This document shows positions 12,925-24,601 of a stretch of 64,000 nt of DNA, one piece after another. Where the stretch lies: positions 651,001 to 715,000 of the forward strand of contig JAJFZO010000773.1 in assembly GCA_021397835.1 (NCBI GenBank), given 5' to 3'. The position numbers and the translations under genes were made by a program. How positions within the stretch are numbered: position 1 is the first letter of the stretch; each line of letters begins with the position of its first letter. Origin of the DNA: Moringa oleifera (taxonomy: Eukaryota > Streptophyta > Magnoliopsida > Brassicales > Moringaceae). A model generated the notes under the pieces. The model did no database searches and was not told the origin of the DNA. It saw only the letters and a list, made by a program, of their open reading frames with translations.

Positions 12925-13926
12925 ATCTGAGTACCAAGGCATAGGCATTATGAATCTTGCTCCATGCCCGAACCTACAAGTGTGGAAGACCACGCTAGCA
13001 AGGTAAAAACACATGAGTTAGATATGAAAACGAATGTGAGAGACTTGATGAGAAATTGAGTTTCATGCTTACAGTGGCGAGATTCGATGGTGAGTAGGGA
13101 AACTTGTGGAGCGAGGGATGAAGCACACAAACAGACTCATAAGCCCGCTTAAGGGGAAAGCGGCAGAGACACCTCAAGCAAGTACCAACACATGGTGGTG
13201 CAAATATGTCTAGTGACGGGAACACAGGACAGAATTCCAGCAAGGCATGGCATGGATGGAAAGTCTAGCAAGCGAAGATATTCCACAAAGAAAGGATATG
13301 GCTATTGGCTAGAGAAGGATCAAGGCGGTAGAAGGATAAGAAAGAGATGTCTATCCCGAAAGCCAAGGGAGATAAGGTTCGAAAAGAGTCCTGAATGGAA
13401 ACCATCTCCTCAAGCCTATCTAAACCGGTTGAAAGTGCATAAGAAGGCTTAGAGAAGACTTTAAAGGAGATGAGATCCTTGACTCAAGGAAAGTCCTTGT
13501 GAGAGAAGGATGCTATCCAAACTTTGAAGATAAGCCTCAATGAGATAAAGATTCGTGATCAAGGTTGCGTGGCCTATCCAAAAAACGTGGGATAACTAAG
13601 AGAGAGTGTTTGAGTAGGACACTCCTCAACTAGTATAAAAAGGGGGCTGTTCAGTTGTAAACACGTCGAGTAATATAAACTCAAGTGTGTGGGTAGCTGG
13701 AGGCTTTGGGTGCTCTTAGAGAGAGACCCTTCTTTTATAAAGAGTTTATTTATTTTCAATAAAGGTTGAGAAAGAGTTCTCGTAATACCGTCTTCTTATT
13801 TTGCATTTTGCGTTGTTTGCTCTTATTCTTTTTTTGGCACGAGCTTTGAAAGTTAGGCTAGTTAGGTGGATGCATCTAGCACCATCATATTAGAGTTGCG
13901 CTGATCCCACAACCGACGGTGTGACA
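12911..13926 (+). repeat. chromovirus 3' LTR, copy 1
   Basis: A 1,016-bp LTR. It begins TGTCAAACACTTGAATCTGA, just after a G-rich purine tract, and ends GGTGTGACA, so it has TG...CA ends. It aligns along its length with the LTRs at 40,995 and at 60,937-61,954. A TATA box lies at 13,634-13,642 and a poly(A) signal AATAAA at 13,758-13,763. It carries one copy of the 48-bp GATCCTTGACTC unit that is triplicated in the LTR at 40,995. Confidence 0.93.
13634..13642 (+). promoter_or_regulatory. LTR TATA box
   Basis: TATAAAAAG is followed by a GGGGG run. The same TATA-G-run arrangement is conserved in the LTR at 41,815. This is the expected Pol II core promoter of the element. The AATAAA at 13,758-13,763 would be its polyadenylation signal. 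Confidence 0.7.
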
Positions 13927-14106
13927 CCTACTATGGTGGTGACGGGTGACGGAGAATTAGGGTTCGAATCCGAAGAGGGAGCCTGAGAAACGGCTACCAC
14001 ATCCAAGGAAGGCAGTAAGCGCGCAAATTACCCAATCCTGACATGGGGAAGTAGTGACAATAAATAACAATATCGGGCTCTTTGAGTCTGGTAATTGGAA
14101 TGAGTA
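13927..14106 (+). rRNA. rrn18: 18S rRNA internal fragment (pseudogene)
   Basis: About 180 bp of 18S downstream of the retrotransposon insertion site. It begins with the target duplication CCTAC (13,927-13,931) and reads through the conserved 'GAGCCTGAGAAACGGCTACC' region to 'GGTAATTGGAATGAGTA'. There it switches abruptly to 26S sequence at an 8-nt word shared by the two genes. The rest of 18S, ITS1, 5.8S, ITS2 and the 5' part of 26S are missing from this unit. Confidence 0.93.
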
Positions 14107-14986
14107 AAAAGGCGCAGTGCTCATCGCAAAACTCGAGGCGCGAGCTCGAGTGTACCGGCCATCGGTACAGATATTGGTGGTAGTAGCAAATATTCAAATG
14201 AGAACTTTGAAGGCCAAAAAAGGGAAAGTTTCCATGTGAATGACACTTGCACATGGGTTAGTCGATCCTAAGAGACGGGGGAAGCCCATCGAATAGCACC
14301 TCGACGCGAGCTTCGAAAGGTGATTTGGTTAAAATTTTGGGATCGAGACATGGCAGCTGACAGTAATGTTAAGGAGTCTGAAGATGTCGGTAGAGGCCCC
14401 GAAAAGAGTTATATTTTCTGTTTAATAACCTGCCCACCCTAGAAACGGCTCAGCCAGAGGTAGGGTCCAGAGGCTGGAAGAGCACCGCACGTCGTGTGGT
14501 GTTTGGTGTGCCCCCGATGGCCCTTGAAAATCTGGAAGACCGAGTGCCTCCCACGCCCCGCTATACTCATAACTGCATCAGGTCTCCAAGGTGAACAGCC
14601 TCTGGCTGATTGAACAATGTAGGCAAGGGAAGTCAACAAAATGGATCCGTAACCTCGGAAAAAGAATTGGCTCTGAGGGCTGGGCACAGGGGTCCCAATC
14701 CTAAACCCGTTAGCTGTCGGTAGACTGCTCGAGCTGCTCTGGCGATGAAAGTGTGTCGCTGCATGCCGGTTGAGGATGGACTAGGAACGGTTCCTTCAGG
14801 GGCCTTGCCTAGCCGTCGAATAGCTAACTCAGAATTGGTACGGATAAGGGAAATCTGACTGTTTAATTAAAATAAAGTGATGGTCCTTGCGGATGCTCAC
14901 GTAATGTGATTTCTGCCCAGTGCTCTAAATGTCAAAGTGAAGAAATTCAACCAAGCGCGGGTAAATGGCGGGAGTAACTATGACTA

Positions 14987-15024
<38 letters not shown>

Positions 15025-16110
15025 TGCAAATGAATGGATTAACGAGATTCCCACTGTCTTTGTCTACTATTCAGCGAAACCACAGCCAAAGGAATGGGCT
15101 TGGTAGAATCAATGGGGAAAGAAGATCCTATTGAGCTTGACTCTAGTCCGAGTTTGTGAAATGACTTTAGAGGTGTAGGATAAGTGGGAGCTGGAAACGG
15201 CGAAAGTGAAATACCACTACTTTTAACGTTATTTTACTTATTTTGTGAATTGCGGGGCATCGCCTCTCTTTTTAGACCCAAGGTCGGCTTCGACCAATCG
15301 ATCCGGGCAGAAGACATTGTCAAGTAGGGAGTTGGGCTGGGGTGGCACATCTGTTAAAAGATAACGCAGGTGTCCTAAGATGAGCTCAACGAGAACAAAA
15401 ATCTTGTGTGGAACAAAATAGAAAAAGCTCGTTTGATTCTGATTTCTAGTAAGAATACGAGCCGTGAAATCGTGGCCTATCAATCCTTTAGACCTTCGAA
15501 ATTTGAAGCTAGAGATGTCAGAAAAGTTACCTCAGGGATAATTAGCTTCTGGCAGCCAAGAGTTCATAGCGACGTGGCTTTTTAATCCTTCGATGTCGAC
15601 TCTTCCTATGATTGTGAAGCAGAATTCACTAAGTATTGGATTGTTCACCCATCAATAGGGAATGTGAGCTGAGTTTAGACCATCGTGAACAGGTGAGTTT
15701 TACCCTACTGATGCCCACGTCATAATAGTAATTCAATCTAGTATGAGAGGAACCATTAATTCGCACAATTGGTCATTGCGCTTGGTTGAAAAGCCAGTGG
15801 CGCGAAGCTACCGTGCACTGGATTATGACTAAATGTCTCTAAGTCAGAATCCGAGCTAGAAGCAATGCATGCGCCCGTTGCCCGATTGCCAACCTGCAAT
15901 AGGGGCAACCCGGCCCCTAAAGGCACATGTCGTTGGCCAAGCCCGCATGGCGGAGGAGCCTATTGGGCTGCCTTGAAGTGTGATTCCCACCGAGCGACAG
16001 GTAGAATCATTTGCAGACGACTTAAATATGCGATGGGGTATCGTAAGTGGCAGAGTGGCCCTGCTGCCACGATCCAGCAAGATTCAGCCCTTCGTCACTT
16101 CGATTCATCC
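14099..16110 (+). rRNA. rrn26: 26S rRNA 3' two-thirds (pseudogene)
   Basis: Matches plant 26S from the 'CAATGAGTAGGAGGGCG' region to the 3' end. It includes the conserved 'TATCTTAAGGTAGCCAAATG' block near 14,990, the domain V segment at 15,440-15,760, and the end near 16,110. Conserved positions have decayed; for example the sarcin-ricin loop reads AGTATGAGAGGA at 15,739-15,750 instead of AGTACGAGAGGA. The 5' end is the 18S fusion point. It would not make a working large-subunit RNA. Confidence 0.93.
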
Positions 16111-16365
16111 CTCCTCCCCTCCTCCTGAACCCCCCACAACAATTGTCCTTCTTTTTTCAGCAATCGATGCCTCGAGGTCTGAAATCATCACTTAAGATAA
16201 TGACCTGAAAAAAGAAGCAAGTCTTTTGGGCTTATGGAGAATGAGAAACAGAAGGAAAAAACACTTGGAAACATATAGGGAAGCATTGGGGAACCAAGAT
16301 GTTACTCTAATAAAAAATATATATATCTAACAGAAACTTGTCCCCTGATGCAGTCCCACGGTAAA
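16111..16365 (+). other. IGS head spacer between 26S end and satellite
   Basis: About 255 bp of non-repetitive spacer: a pyrimidine-rich stretch, then an A/T-rich part ending 'CCCACGGTAAAGTACTGCCCAG', where the first satellite monomer begins. The same spacer occurs at 27,559 and, inverted, at 57,546. Its position just after 26S is where Pol I termination signals lie in plants. I see no motif I can name as a terminator. Confidence 0.8.
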
Positions 16366-19300
16366 GTACTGCCCAGCGAGCGAGCCATGGGAGCTGCGTC
16401 GCGAGGACACTGGGCACCGATGACATGCCTCGGCCGCCCTCAGCAAGCACGACATGGGCTTCTTACCCATTGTGCAGCAACTGTGGGCGCGCCAGCCAGG
16501 CCACGGGCGCCCATCGCGAGCCAGCCGCCTTGTCCCTCCCCCTCCAATTACTGCCCAGTGAGCAAGGCAGGGCAGCTGCATCACACGGACCTTGGGCATG
16601 AGAGTCATGCCACGGCAGCCCCCAGCAGGTACGGCATGGGCTGCTTTCCCAGCGTGCTGCAGCTGTGGGAGTGCCAGCCAGGCCAAGGGCGCCCATTGTG
16701 AGCCAGCCCCCTCGTCCCTGCCCATCGACTTACTTCCCAGCGAGTGAGCCAGAGGCGCCGCGTTGCACAGACACTGGGCACAGGATGCATGCCTCGGCAG
16801 CCCCCAGTAGGCACAGCATGGGCTGCTTGCCCAGCGTGAGGGAGCAGTGGGCGCGCCAGCCAGGCTAAAGGCACCAATCGCGAGCCAGCTCCCTTGTCCG
16901 TGCCCTCCACTTACTACCCAGCGAGCGAGGCAGGGGAGCAGAGCCACACGAACCCTGGGCACGAGATTCATGCCTCGGCAGCCCCCAGCAGGCACGGCAT
17001 GGGCTGCTTTCCCAGCGTGCGGCAGCGGTAGGCGCGCCAACTATGGCACGGGCGCCCATCACGAGCCAGCCCCCTCACCCCTGCCCCTCGACTTACTGCC
17101 CAGCTAGTGAGCTAGGGGAGCCGCATCACACGGACCGTGGGCACGAGAGTCATGCCTCGGCAGCCCTCAGCAGGTATGGCATTGGTTGCTTTCCCAGCAT
17201 GCAGCAGCTGTGGGCGCACCAGCCAGGCTACGGGGGCCCATCGCGAGCCAGCCCCCTCGTCCCTCCCCCTCCAATTACTGCCCAGTGAGCGAGGCAGGGC
17301 AGCCACATCACATGGACCCTGGGCATGAGAGTCATGCCACGGCAGCCCCCAGCCAGTACGGCATGGGCTGCTTTCCCAGAGTGCTGTAGCTGTGGGAGCG
17401 CCAGCTAGACCACGGGCGCCATTATGAGCCAGCCCCCACGTCCCTGCCCATCGACTTACTGCCCATAGAGCGAGCCAGGGAAGCCACATCGAATGGATCC
17501 TGGGCACGGAAGGCATGCCTTAGCAACCCCCAGCAGGCACCGCATGGTTTGCCAGCTCAGCGTGCGGCAGCGGTGGGTGCACCAGCCAGGCCACGGGTCC
17601 CCATCGCATGCCAGCCCCCTCGTCCCTGCCCCTCGACATGGTGCCCAGCGAGCAACCAGGGGGGCCATGTCGCACGGACCCTGGACACGGGAAGAATGCC
17701 TTGGCAGCACCCAGTAGGGATGGCATGGGCTGCTTCGCTAGCGTGCAGCAGCGGCGGGCACACCAGCAAGGCCACGGGTTCCCATCGCGTGCCAGCCCCC
17801 TCGTCCCTGCCCCTCGACGTGGTGCCCAGCTGGCAAGCTAGGGGAGCCGCATCGCATGGACCCTGGGCATGGGAGGGATGCCTCATCAGGGCCCAGCAGG
17901 CACGACATGGGCCAAGCTTCTAGAGTGTGGCAGCTGTGAGTGCACCAGCCAGGCCAGTGGCGCCCATCGTGAGCCAGCCCCCTCTTCCCCGACCCTCGAC
18001 GTAGTGCCCAGTGAGCGAGCCAGGGGAGCCGCATCGCATTGGCCCTGGGCACGGGAGGCACACATCAGCAGTACCCAGTAGGCATGGCATAGGCCAAGTG
18101 CCCAGCATGCGGCAGCGGTGGGCGCGCCAGCCAGGCCACTTGTGCCCAACGAAAGCCAACCCCATCATCCCTGTCCCTCGATGTAGTGCCCAGCGAACGA
18201 ACCATGGGAGCCGCATAGCATGGACCCTGGGCACGGCAGGCATGCCTCAGCAGCCCCCGCACAGCATAGGCCAAGTGCCCAGTATGCAGCAGCGGTGCGT
18301 GGGCCTGCCAGGCTAGTGGCGCTCATCGCGAGCGAGCCCCCTCATCCCCAACCCTCGATGTAGTGCCCAGCGAGCGAGCCATGGGAGCCGTGTCGCGACG
18401 ACACTGGGCACAAAAGGCATGCCTCGGCAGCCCCCAGCAGGCACGGCATGGGCTTCTTGCCCATTATGCAGCAACTGTGGGTGCACCAACCAGGCCACGG
18501 GCGCCCATCGCGAGCCAGCCCCCTCGTCTCTGCCCCTCCACTTACTGCCCAGCGAGCGAGCCAGGGGAGCCGCGTCGCACGAACACTTGGCACAAGAGGC
18601 ATGTCTCGGCATCTCCCAGCAGGTACGGCATGGGCTGCTTCCCTAGCGTGCAGCAGCAGTGGGCACACCAGCAAGGCCTCGGGTGCCCATCGCGTGCCAG
18701 CCCCTCGTCCCTGTCCCTTGACATAGTGCCCAGCGAGCGAGCCAGGGAAGCTGGTCTCATGGACCCTGGGCACGGGAAGCATGCCTCGGCAGCCCCCAGT
18801 AGACACGGCATGGGCTGCTCACCTAGCGTGTGGTATCGGTGGGCACGCCAGCCAGGCCACGGATGGCCATCGCGAGCCAGCACCCTTGTCCCTGTCCCTC
18901 GACGTAGTGCCCAGCGAGTGAGCAAGGGGAGCCACACTGCACGGACCCTGGGCATGGGAGGCATACCTTGGCTGCCCCCAGTAGGCATGGCATGGGCTGC
19001 TTGCCCAGTGTGCAGCAGCGGTGGGCACACCAGCCAGGCTACAGGCGCCCATCGTGAGCCAGCCAGGACGCGGGTGCCCATCGCGAGCCAACCAACTCGT
19101 CCCTGCCCTCGACATAGTGCTCATTGAGCGAGCCAGGGGAGCGGCATGGCACAGACACTGGGCATGGGAGGCATGCCTCGACAGCCCCCAGCAGGCACGA
19201 CATGGGCTGCTTGCCCAGCGTGCGGCAGCGGTAGGCTCGCAAGCCAGGCCACGGGCACCCATCACGAGCCAGCCCCTAGACATAGTGCCCAGCCAGCGAG

Positions 19301-22300
19301 CCAGGAGAGTTGCGTCGCATGGACCCTGGGCACGAGAGGCATGCCTTGGCAGCCACCTAAAGGCATGGGATGGGCTTCTTGCCCAATGAGCAGCAGTGGT
19401 GGGCGCCCCAACCATGCCACGGGTGCCCATCACGAGCCAGCCCTTCGGCATAGTGCGCAGCGAGCTAGCCATAGGAGCCACGTCTCATGAACCCTGGGCA
19501 CAGGGGGCTCGCCTTGCCAGCCCCAAATAGGCATGGTATGGGCTGCTTGCCCAGCGTGCGGCAGCGGTGGGGGCGTCAGCGAGGCCACGTGCGCCCATCG
19601 CAAGCCAGCCCATCGACATAGTGCACAACAAGTGAGCCAAGAGAGCCGCGTTGCACGGACCTTGGGAACGGGAGGCATGCCTCGACGACCCCCAGCAGGC
19701 ACGGCATAGGCTGCTTGCCCAGCGTGCTGCAGCGGTAGGCTTGCGAGCCAGGCCACGGGCGCTCATCACGAGCCAACCCTTCGACATAGTGCCCAGCCAG
19801 TGAGCCAGGAGAGCCACGTCGCATGGACCCTGGGCACGGGAGGCATGCCTTGACAGCCACCTAAAGGCACGGGATGGGCTTCGTGCCCGGTGAGCAGTAG
19901 TGGTGGGTGACCTAGCCACGCCACGGGTGCCCATCACTAGCCAGCCCTTCAGCATAGTGCGCTGCGAGCAAGCCATGAGTGTCGCATCTCACGAACCCTG
20001 GGTACGGGGGGCTCACCTTGCCAGCCCCCAAAAGGCACATCATGGGCTGCATGCCCAGCGTGCAGCAGCGGTGGACACACCAGGCAGGCCACGGGCGCCC
20101 ATCATGAGCCAGGTCCATCGTCCCTTTGCCTAGACCTAATGCCCAGCATGCGAGCCAGGGGGGTTGCATCGCAAGGACCCTGGGCACGGGAGGCAAGCCT
20201 CGGCAGCCCCCAGTAGGCATAGCATGGGCTACTTGCCCAGCGTGCGATAGCGGTGGGTGCACCATCTAGGCCACGGGGGCCCTTGGCGAGCCAGCCCCTC
20301 GACATAGTGCCTAGCCAACCAGCCAGGAGAACCGCGACGCATGGACCCTGGGCACGGAAGGCACGCCTCGGCATCCCCCAGAAGGCATGGGATTTTTGCC
20401 CAGCGTGTGGAACGGTGGGTGCGCCAAACAGGCCACGGGCGCCTATCACGAGGCAGCCCCTCGACATAGTCTGCAGTGAGCGAGCCATGGTAGCAGCATG
20501 GAACGGTCCCTTGGTACGGGAGGCACGCCTTGGCAGCCACCACGTGGCATGGCATAGGCATCTTTCCTAGTGTGCAGCAGCGGTAGGTCCGTCAGCTAGG
20601 CCTCGGGCTCCCATTGCGAGCCAGCCTCTCGATATAATGTGCAGCGAGCGAGCCAGGGGAGTCGGGTCATATGGACCCTAGGTACGAGAGGCACGCCTTG
20701 GATGCCCCCAACAGGCATGGTATGGGCTACTTGCCCAGAGAGCTGTAACGGTGGGTGCGCAAGCTAGGCCCCAGGCGCTCATCACGAGTGAGCCCCTCGA
20801 CATAATGTGTAGCGGGCGAGCCTTGGGAGCCGTGTCGCACGAACCCTGGGCACGTCAGGCATGCCTCAATGGCCCCAAGAAGCCATGGGATGGGCTCTTG
20901 CTTAGCATGTGGCAGCGATGGGCGCGTCAGCCAGGCCACGGGCACCCATCACGAGCCAGCCCCTCTACATAGTGCCCAGCGAGCGAGCTAGGGGAGCCAC
21001 GTCGCACGGACCCTGGGCATAGGAGGCAAGCCTCGACAGTGCCCAGCATGCATGGCATAGGCTGCTTGCCTAAAGTATGGCAGCAGTGGGCACGCTAGCC
21101 ACGCCACGGGCGCCCATCGCGAGCCAGCCCCTCGACATAGTCACTAGCTAGCGAGCCAGGGGAGTCGCGTCGCACTGACACTAGGCATGGGAGGCAGGCC
21201 TCGGCAGCCCCCAGCAGGCATGGCATGGGCTGCTTACCCAGCGTGCAGCAGCTGTTGGTGCGCCAGCCAAGCTACAGGAACTCATCGCAAGCCAGGCCCT
21301 CGACATAATGTGCAGCGAATGAGCTAAGGGAGCTGCGTTGCACGGACCCTAGGAAGGAAAGGAAAGCATCGGCAGCCCCCAGCAGGCATGGTATGGGCTG
21401 CTGGCCTAATGTGCGACAGCGTTGGGCATGCCAACCATCGCGAGCCAACCCCCTTGTCCCTCCCACTTGACATGGTGCCCAACGAGTAAGGCTGGGGAGT
21501 TGCATCACATGGACCTTGGGCACAGGAGGCATGCCTTGGCAACCCTCAGCAGGCATGGCATGGGATGCTTTCCTAGCGTGCTGCATCAGTGGGCGTGCCA
21601 GCCAGGCCACGGGTGCCCATCGCGAGCCAACCAACCCGTCCCTACCCCTAGACGTAGTGCCCGGCCAGTCAGCTAGGAGAGTCGCATCGCATGGACCCTG
21701 GGCACAGAAGGCATGCCTCGGCATCCCCCAGAAGGCATGGGATGGGCTTCTTGCCGAGGGTGTGCTAGCTGTGGGCGCGCCAGCTAGGCCACGGGCTCCC
21801 ATCATGAGGCAGCCCCTTGATATAGTGCGCAACGAGCAAGCCATGGGAGCCGCGTTGAATGGTGACTGGGTCAGCCACTAGGTGGCACGGCGTAGGCATC
21901 TTGCCCAGTGTGCAGTAGCAGTAGGCGCGTCAGCTAGGCCTTGGATGCCCATCGCGAACCAGCCCCTCGACCTAGTATGCAGCGATTGTGAGCGAGCCAG
22001 GGGAGTCGGGTCGCATGGACCTTGGGTACAAGAGGCATGCCTCGGATGCCCCTAGCTGGCATGGTATGGGCTACTTGCCCAGTGAGCTACAGCGGTGGGC
22101 ACGTGAGCCAGGCCATGAGCGCCCAACGCGAGCGAGCCCCTCGACATAATGTGCAGCGAGCAAGCCATAGGAGCCGTGTCGCACGGACCCTGAGCATGTT
22201 AGGCATGCCTTGGTGGCCCCCAGAAGGCATGGGATGGGCCTCTTGCCCAACGTGTGGCAAAGGTGGGCGCGCTAGCCAGGCCACGGGCACCCATCACGAG

Positions 22301-23272
22301 CCAGGCCCTCGACATATTGCGTAGCAAACGATCCATGGGAGCTGAGTTGAATGGACCCTGGGTACGAGAGGCACACCTCAGCTGTCCCTAGTAAGAATGG
22401 CATGGGTTGCTTGCCTAGCGTGCGGCAGCGGTGGGCGCGCCAGCGAGGCCACGGGCACCCATCGCGAGCTCTCCCTTCAAAATAGTGCGCAGCGAGCGAG
22501 CCATGGGAGCCACGTTGCACGGACCATGGGCAAGGAAGGCATGCCTTGGCAGGCCCCACCAGCGGCATGGGCTGCTTGTCCAGTGTGTGGCAGTGGCGCG
22601 CATGTCAACGGTGCCACATGCGCCCTTCACGAGCCAGCCTTTCGACATAGTGTCCAGCGAGCGAGCCAGGGAGCCACGTCGCACGGACCCTGGGCATAGG
22701 TAGGAAGCCATGACAGTGCCCAGCAAGAATGGCATAGGCCGCTTGCCTAAAGTGCAGCAGCGGTGGGCACGCCAACCAGGCCACGGGCACCTATCGCGAG
22801 CCAGTCCCTCGATATAGTAACCAGCAAGTAAGCCAGGGGAGCCACATCTCATGGACCCTAGGCAAGGGAGGCATGCCTCGGCAGCCCCCAGCAGGCATGG
22901 CATGGTCTCTTTGCCCAGTGTGCGGCAGAGGTGGATGCGCTAACGAGGCAATGGGCGCCCATCGCGAGCCAGCATGTCAACATAGTGCCTAGTGAGCGAG
23001 CCAGGGGAGCTATGTCACGTTGACACTGGGCATGGGAGGCATACCTCGGTAGCCCCCAGTAGGCATGGCATGGGCTGCTTGGCCAGCATGCGGCAGCAGT
23101 GGGCGCACCAGCCAGGCCATGGATGCCCATCGCGAGCTAGCACCCTCGTCCTTGTCCCTGGATGTAGTGCCCAGGGAGCGACCAAGGAGAGCTGGTCGCA
23201 TAGACCTTGGGCATGTGAGGCACGCCTCGGCAGCCACAAGGTGGCATGGCATGGGCATCTTGCCCTGTGTGC
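16366..23272 (+). repeat. rDNA IGS satellite, block B
   Basis: About 40 monomers of the IGS satellite in the 'GGGCTGCTTGCCCAGCGTGC' variant typical of the 26S-proximal side. Monomers are about 180 bp up to about 19,000, then mostly about 168 bp to about 22,990. The block follows directly on the IGS head spacer, which proves that the satellite is an intergenic-spacer subrepeat. It ends by joining the middle of 18S at about 23,272, so the promoter-proximal IGS and the 18S 5' half are deleted here. Confidence 0.92.
19090..22990 (+). repeat. short-monomer (~168-bp) satellite subfamily
   Basis: In this stretch most monomers read 'GAGCCAGCCCCTCGACATAGTG' where other blocks have an extra CCCTCGTCCCTGC-like segment. 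Each repeat is therefore about 12-15 bp shorter. Successive landmarks at 19,264, 19,433, 19,604, 19,771 and 19,941 give steps of about 168-171 bp, against 178-185 bp in block C. The shared deletion suggests local homogenisation from a deleted founder. Confidence 0.7.
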
Positions 23273-23617
23273 GGAATTGATGGAAGGGCACCACCAGGAA
23301 TGGAGCCTGTGGCTTAGTTTGACTCAACACGGGGAAACTTTCCAGGTCCAAACATAGTAAGGATTGTCAAACTGAGAGCTCTTTCTTGATTCTATAGGTG
23401 GTGGTGCATGGCAGTTCTTAGTTAGTGGAGCGATTTATCTAGTTAATTATGTTAATGAATGAGACCTCAGCCTGGTAACTAGCTATGATGAGATGACCCT
23501 CTACGGCTGGCTTCTTAGAGGGACTATGGTCGCTTAGGCCAAGGAAGTTTGAGGCATTAACAGGTCTATGATGCCCTTAGATGTTCTAGGCCGCACGTGC
23601 GCTATACTGATGTATTC

Positions 23618-23648
<31 letters not shown>

Positions 23649-23662
23649 AGTAATCTTTGAAA
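23273..23662 (+). rRNA. rrn18: 18S rRNA 3'-domain fragment (pseudogene)
   Basis: Begins at 'GGAATTGATGGAAGGGCACC', the conserved region before the 3' major domain, and runs to 'GGCCCGAGTAATCTTTGA'. The last part of 18S (decoding-site helix and 3' end) is missing, and the sequence jumps into ITS1. Transitions from the plant consensus are frequent (for example GATGG for GACGG). Both ends are rearrangement points. Confidence 0.92.
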
Positions 23663-23813
23663 ATGCCCAAGCCCAAGCCTAAGCCTCTTGTCACGCACAA
23701 CAACAAAACCCACAGCACGGGATGCGCCAAGGAATTCGAATGAAAATGCACGCCCTAGTTATCCCGATCTCAGTGCGTGGTTGGCGATTGTATCATCCCT
23801 AAATGATGTCTAA
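23663..23813 (+). other. ITS1, 5'-truncated
   Basis: The distal half of ITS1, recognised by the plant core GCACGGGATGCGCCAAGGAA-like motif at 23,714-23,733 and by its match to the fuller ITS1 at 33,741. The proximal part was lost with the 18S 3' end. Confidence 0.85.
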
Positions 23814-23973
23814 AATGACTTTCAACAACAAATATCTTGGTTCTCGCAAGGATGAAGAATGTAGCGAAATGCGATACTTGGTGTGAATTGTAGAATCCCA
23901 TGAACCATCGAGTCTTTGAATGCAAGTTACACCCGAAGCCATCAGGTTGAGGGCATGTCTGCCTGGGTGTTAA
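23814..23973 (+). rRNA. rrn5.8: 5.8S rRNA (decayed copy)
   Basis: Full-length by alignment, but with transition damage in the conserved plant motifs: GGATGAAGAATGTAGC for CGATGAAGAACGTAGC, GAATTGTAGAATCC for GAATTGCAGAATCC, and TTTGAATGCA for TTTGAACGCA. The 5' end reads GACTTTCAACAACAAATATC, with several G-to-A and C-to-T changes. The plant 5.8S is normally almost invariant, so this marks a pseudogene. Confidence 0.92.
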
Positions 23974-24193
23974 GCACCATCGCCCCCGAGCCCCCCGTAT
24001 CATTTCGGGGAGGGAAGGGACCATCGCGGGGTAGATGTTGGCCTCTCATGCACCTTCGGCTCGCGGTTGGCCTAAAAAAGAGCCTTGAGCGATGCTGCGT
24101 CATGGCTTTGCAGTGGTAAAAAAAGCTTCATGCTTTGTCGTGCGTGTGTCGCTTGCTCGTGGCTTACGAACCCAATGATCGATCGATCGAGAT
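23974..24193 (+). other. ITS2
   Basis: About 220 bp between 5.8S and 26S. It includes a G/C hairpin-like segment near 23,985-24,030 and the conserved 'GGTTGGCCTAAAA' segment near 24,067. It matches the ITS2 at 34,151 and the inverted ITS2 at 46,800. Confidence 0.88.
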
Positions 24194-24216
24194 ACGACCC
24201 TAGGTCAGGCAGAACC

Positions 24217-24250
<34 letters not shown>

Positions 24251-24562
24251 TAAAGAAATTAATAAGGATTCCCCTAGAAACGGCGAGCGAACCGGGAAAA
24301 GGCCAGCTTGAAAATCGTGCTCCCTTGGCGCCCGAATTATAGTCTAGAGAAGCATCCTCAGCGATGGATCGGGGCCTAAGTCCCCTAGAAAGAGGCGCTG
24401 GAGATAGTGAGAGCCCCGTCTCGCCCGAATCCTATCGTACCATGAGGCGTTGTCGACGAGTCTCGTTGTTTTGGAATGCAGCCTTAATAGGGTGATAAAT
24501 TTCATCTAAGGCTAAATACGAGCGAGAGATTGATAGCGAACTAGTATTACGAGGGAAAGATG

Positions 24563-24601
<39 letters not shown>

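Larger units (their letters stand above)
10031..13926 (+). mobile_element. Ty3/gypsy chromovirus, 5'-truncated copy 1
   Basis: The remains of a chromodomain-bearing LTR retrotransposon, in the order RT, RNase H, integrase, chromodomain, 3' LTR. The 5' LTR, gag and protease are missing, because satellite DNA joins directly to the protease-RT linker at about 10,030. The right end is intact: the LTR closes with TGACA at 13,926 and is followed by CCTAC and 18S rRNA sequence. This shows insertion into an 18S gene. Stops and frameshifts throughout pol make the copy non-autonomous. Confidence 0.92.

Noticed and set aside
13192..13452. 86-codon open frame inside the 3' LTR
   Set aside because: It lies wholly within the LTR, as do similar frames at 44,513-44,758 and 61,427-61,693 in its copies. 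It has no known domain and is best taken as chance.
18363..19127. Long open frames in the satellite (up to ~254 codons here, also 5,506-6,234 and 55,793-56,518)
   Set aside because: They are Ala/Arg/Gly/Pro-rich, present on both strands and in several frames of the same monomers, and have no domains. They simply reflect a GC-rich, stop-poor tandem repeat.
24181..24195. GATCGATCGATCGA microrepeat at the end of ITS2
   Set aside because: Also present in degraded form in the inverted ITS2 (near 46,805-46,815). It is ordinary spacer sequence.
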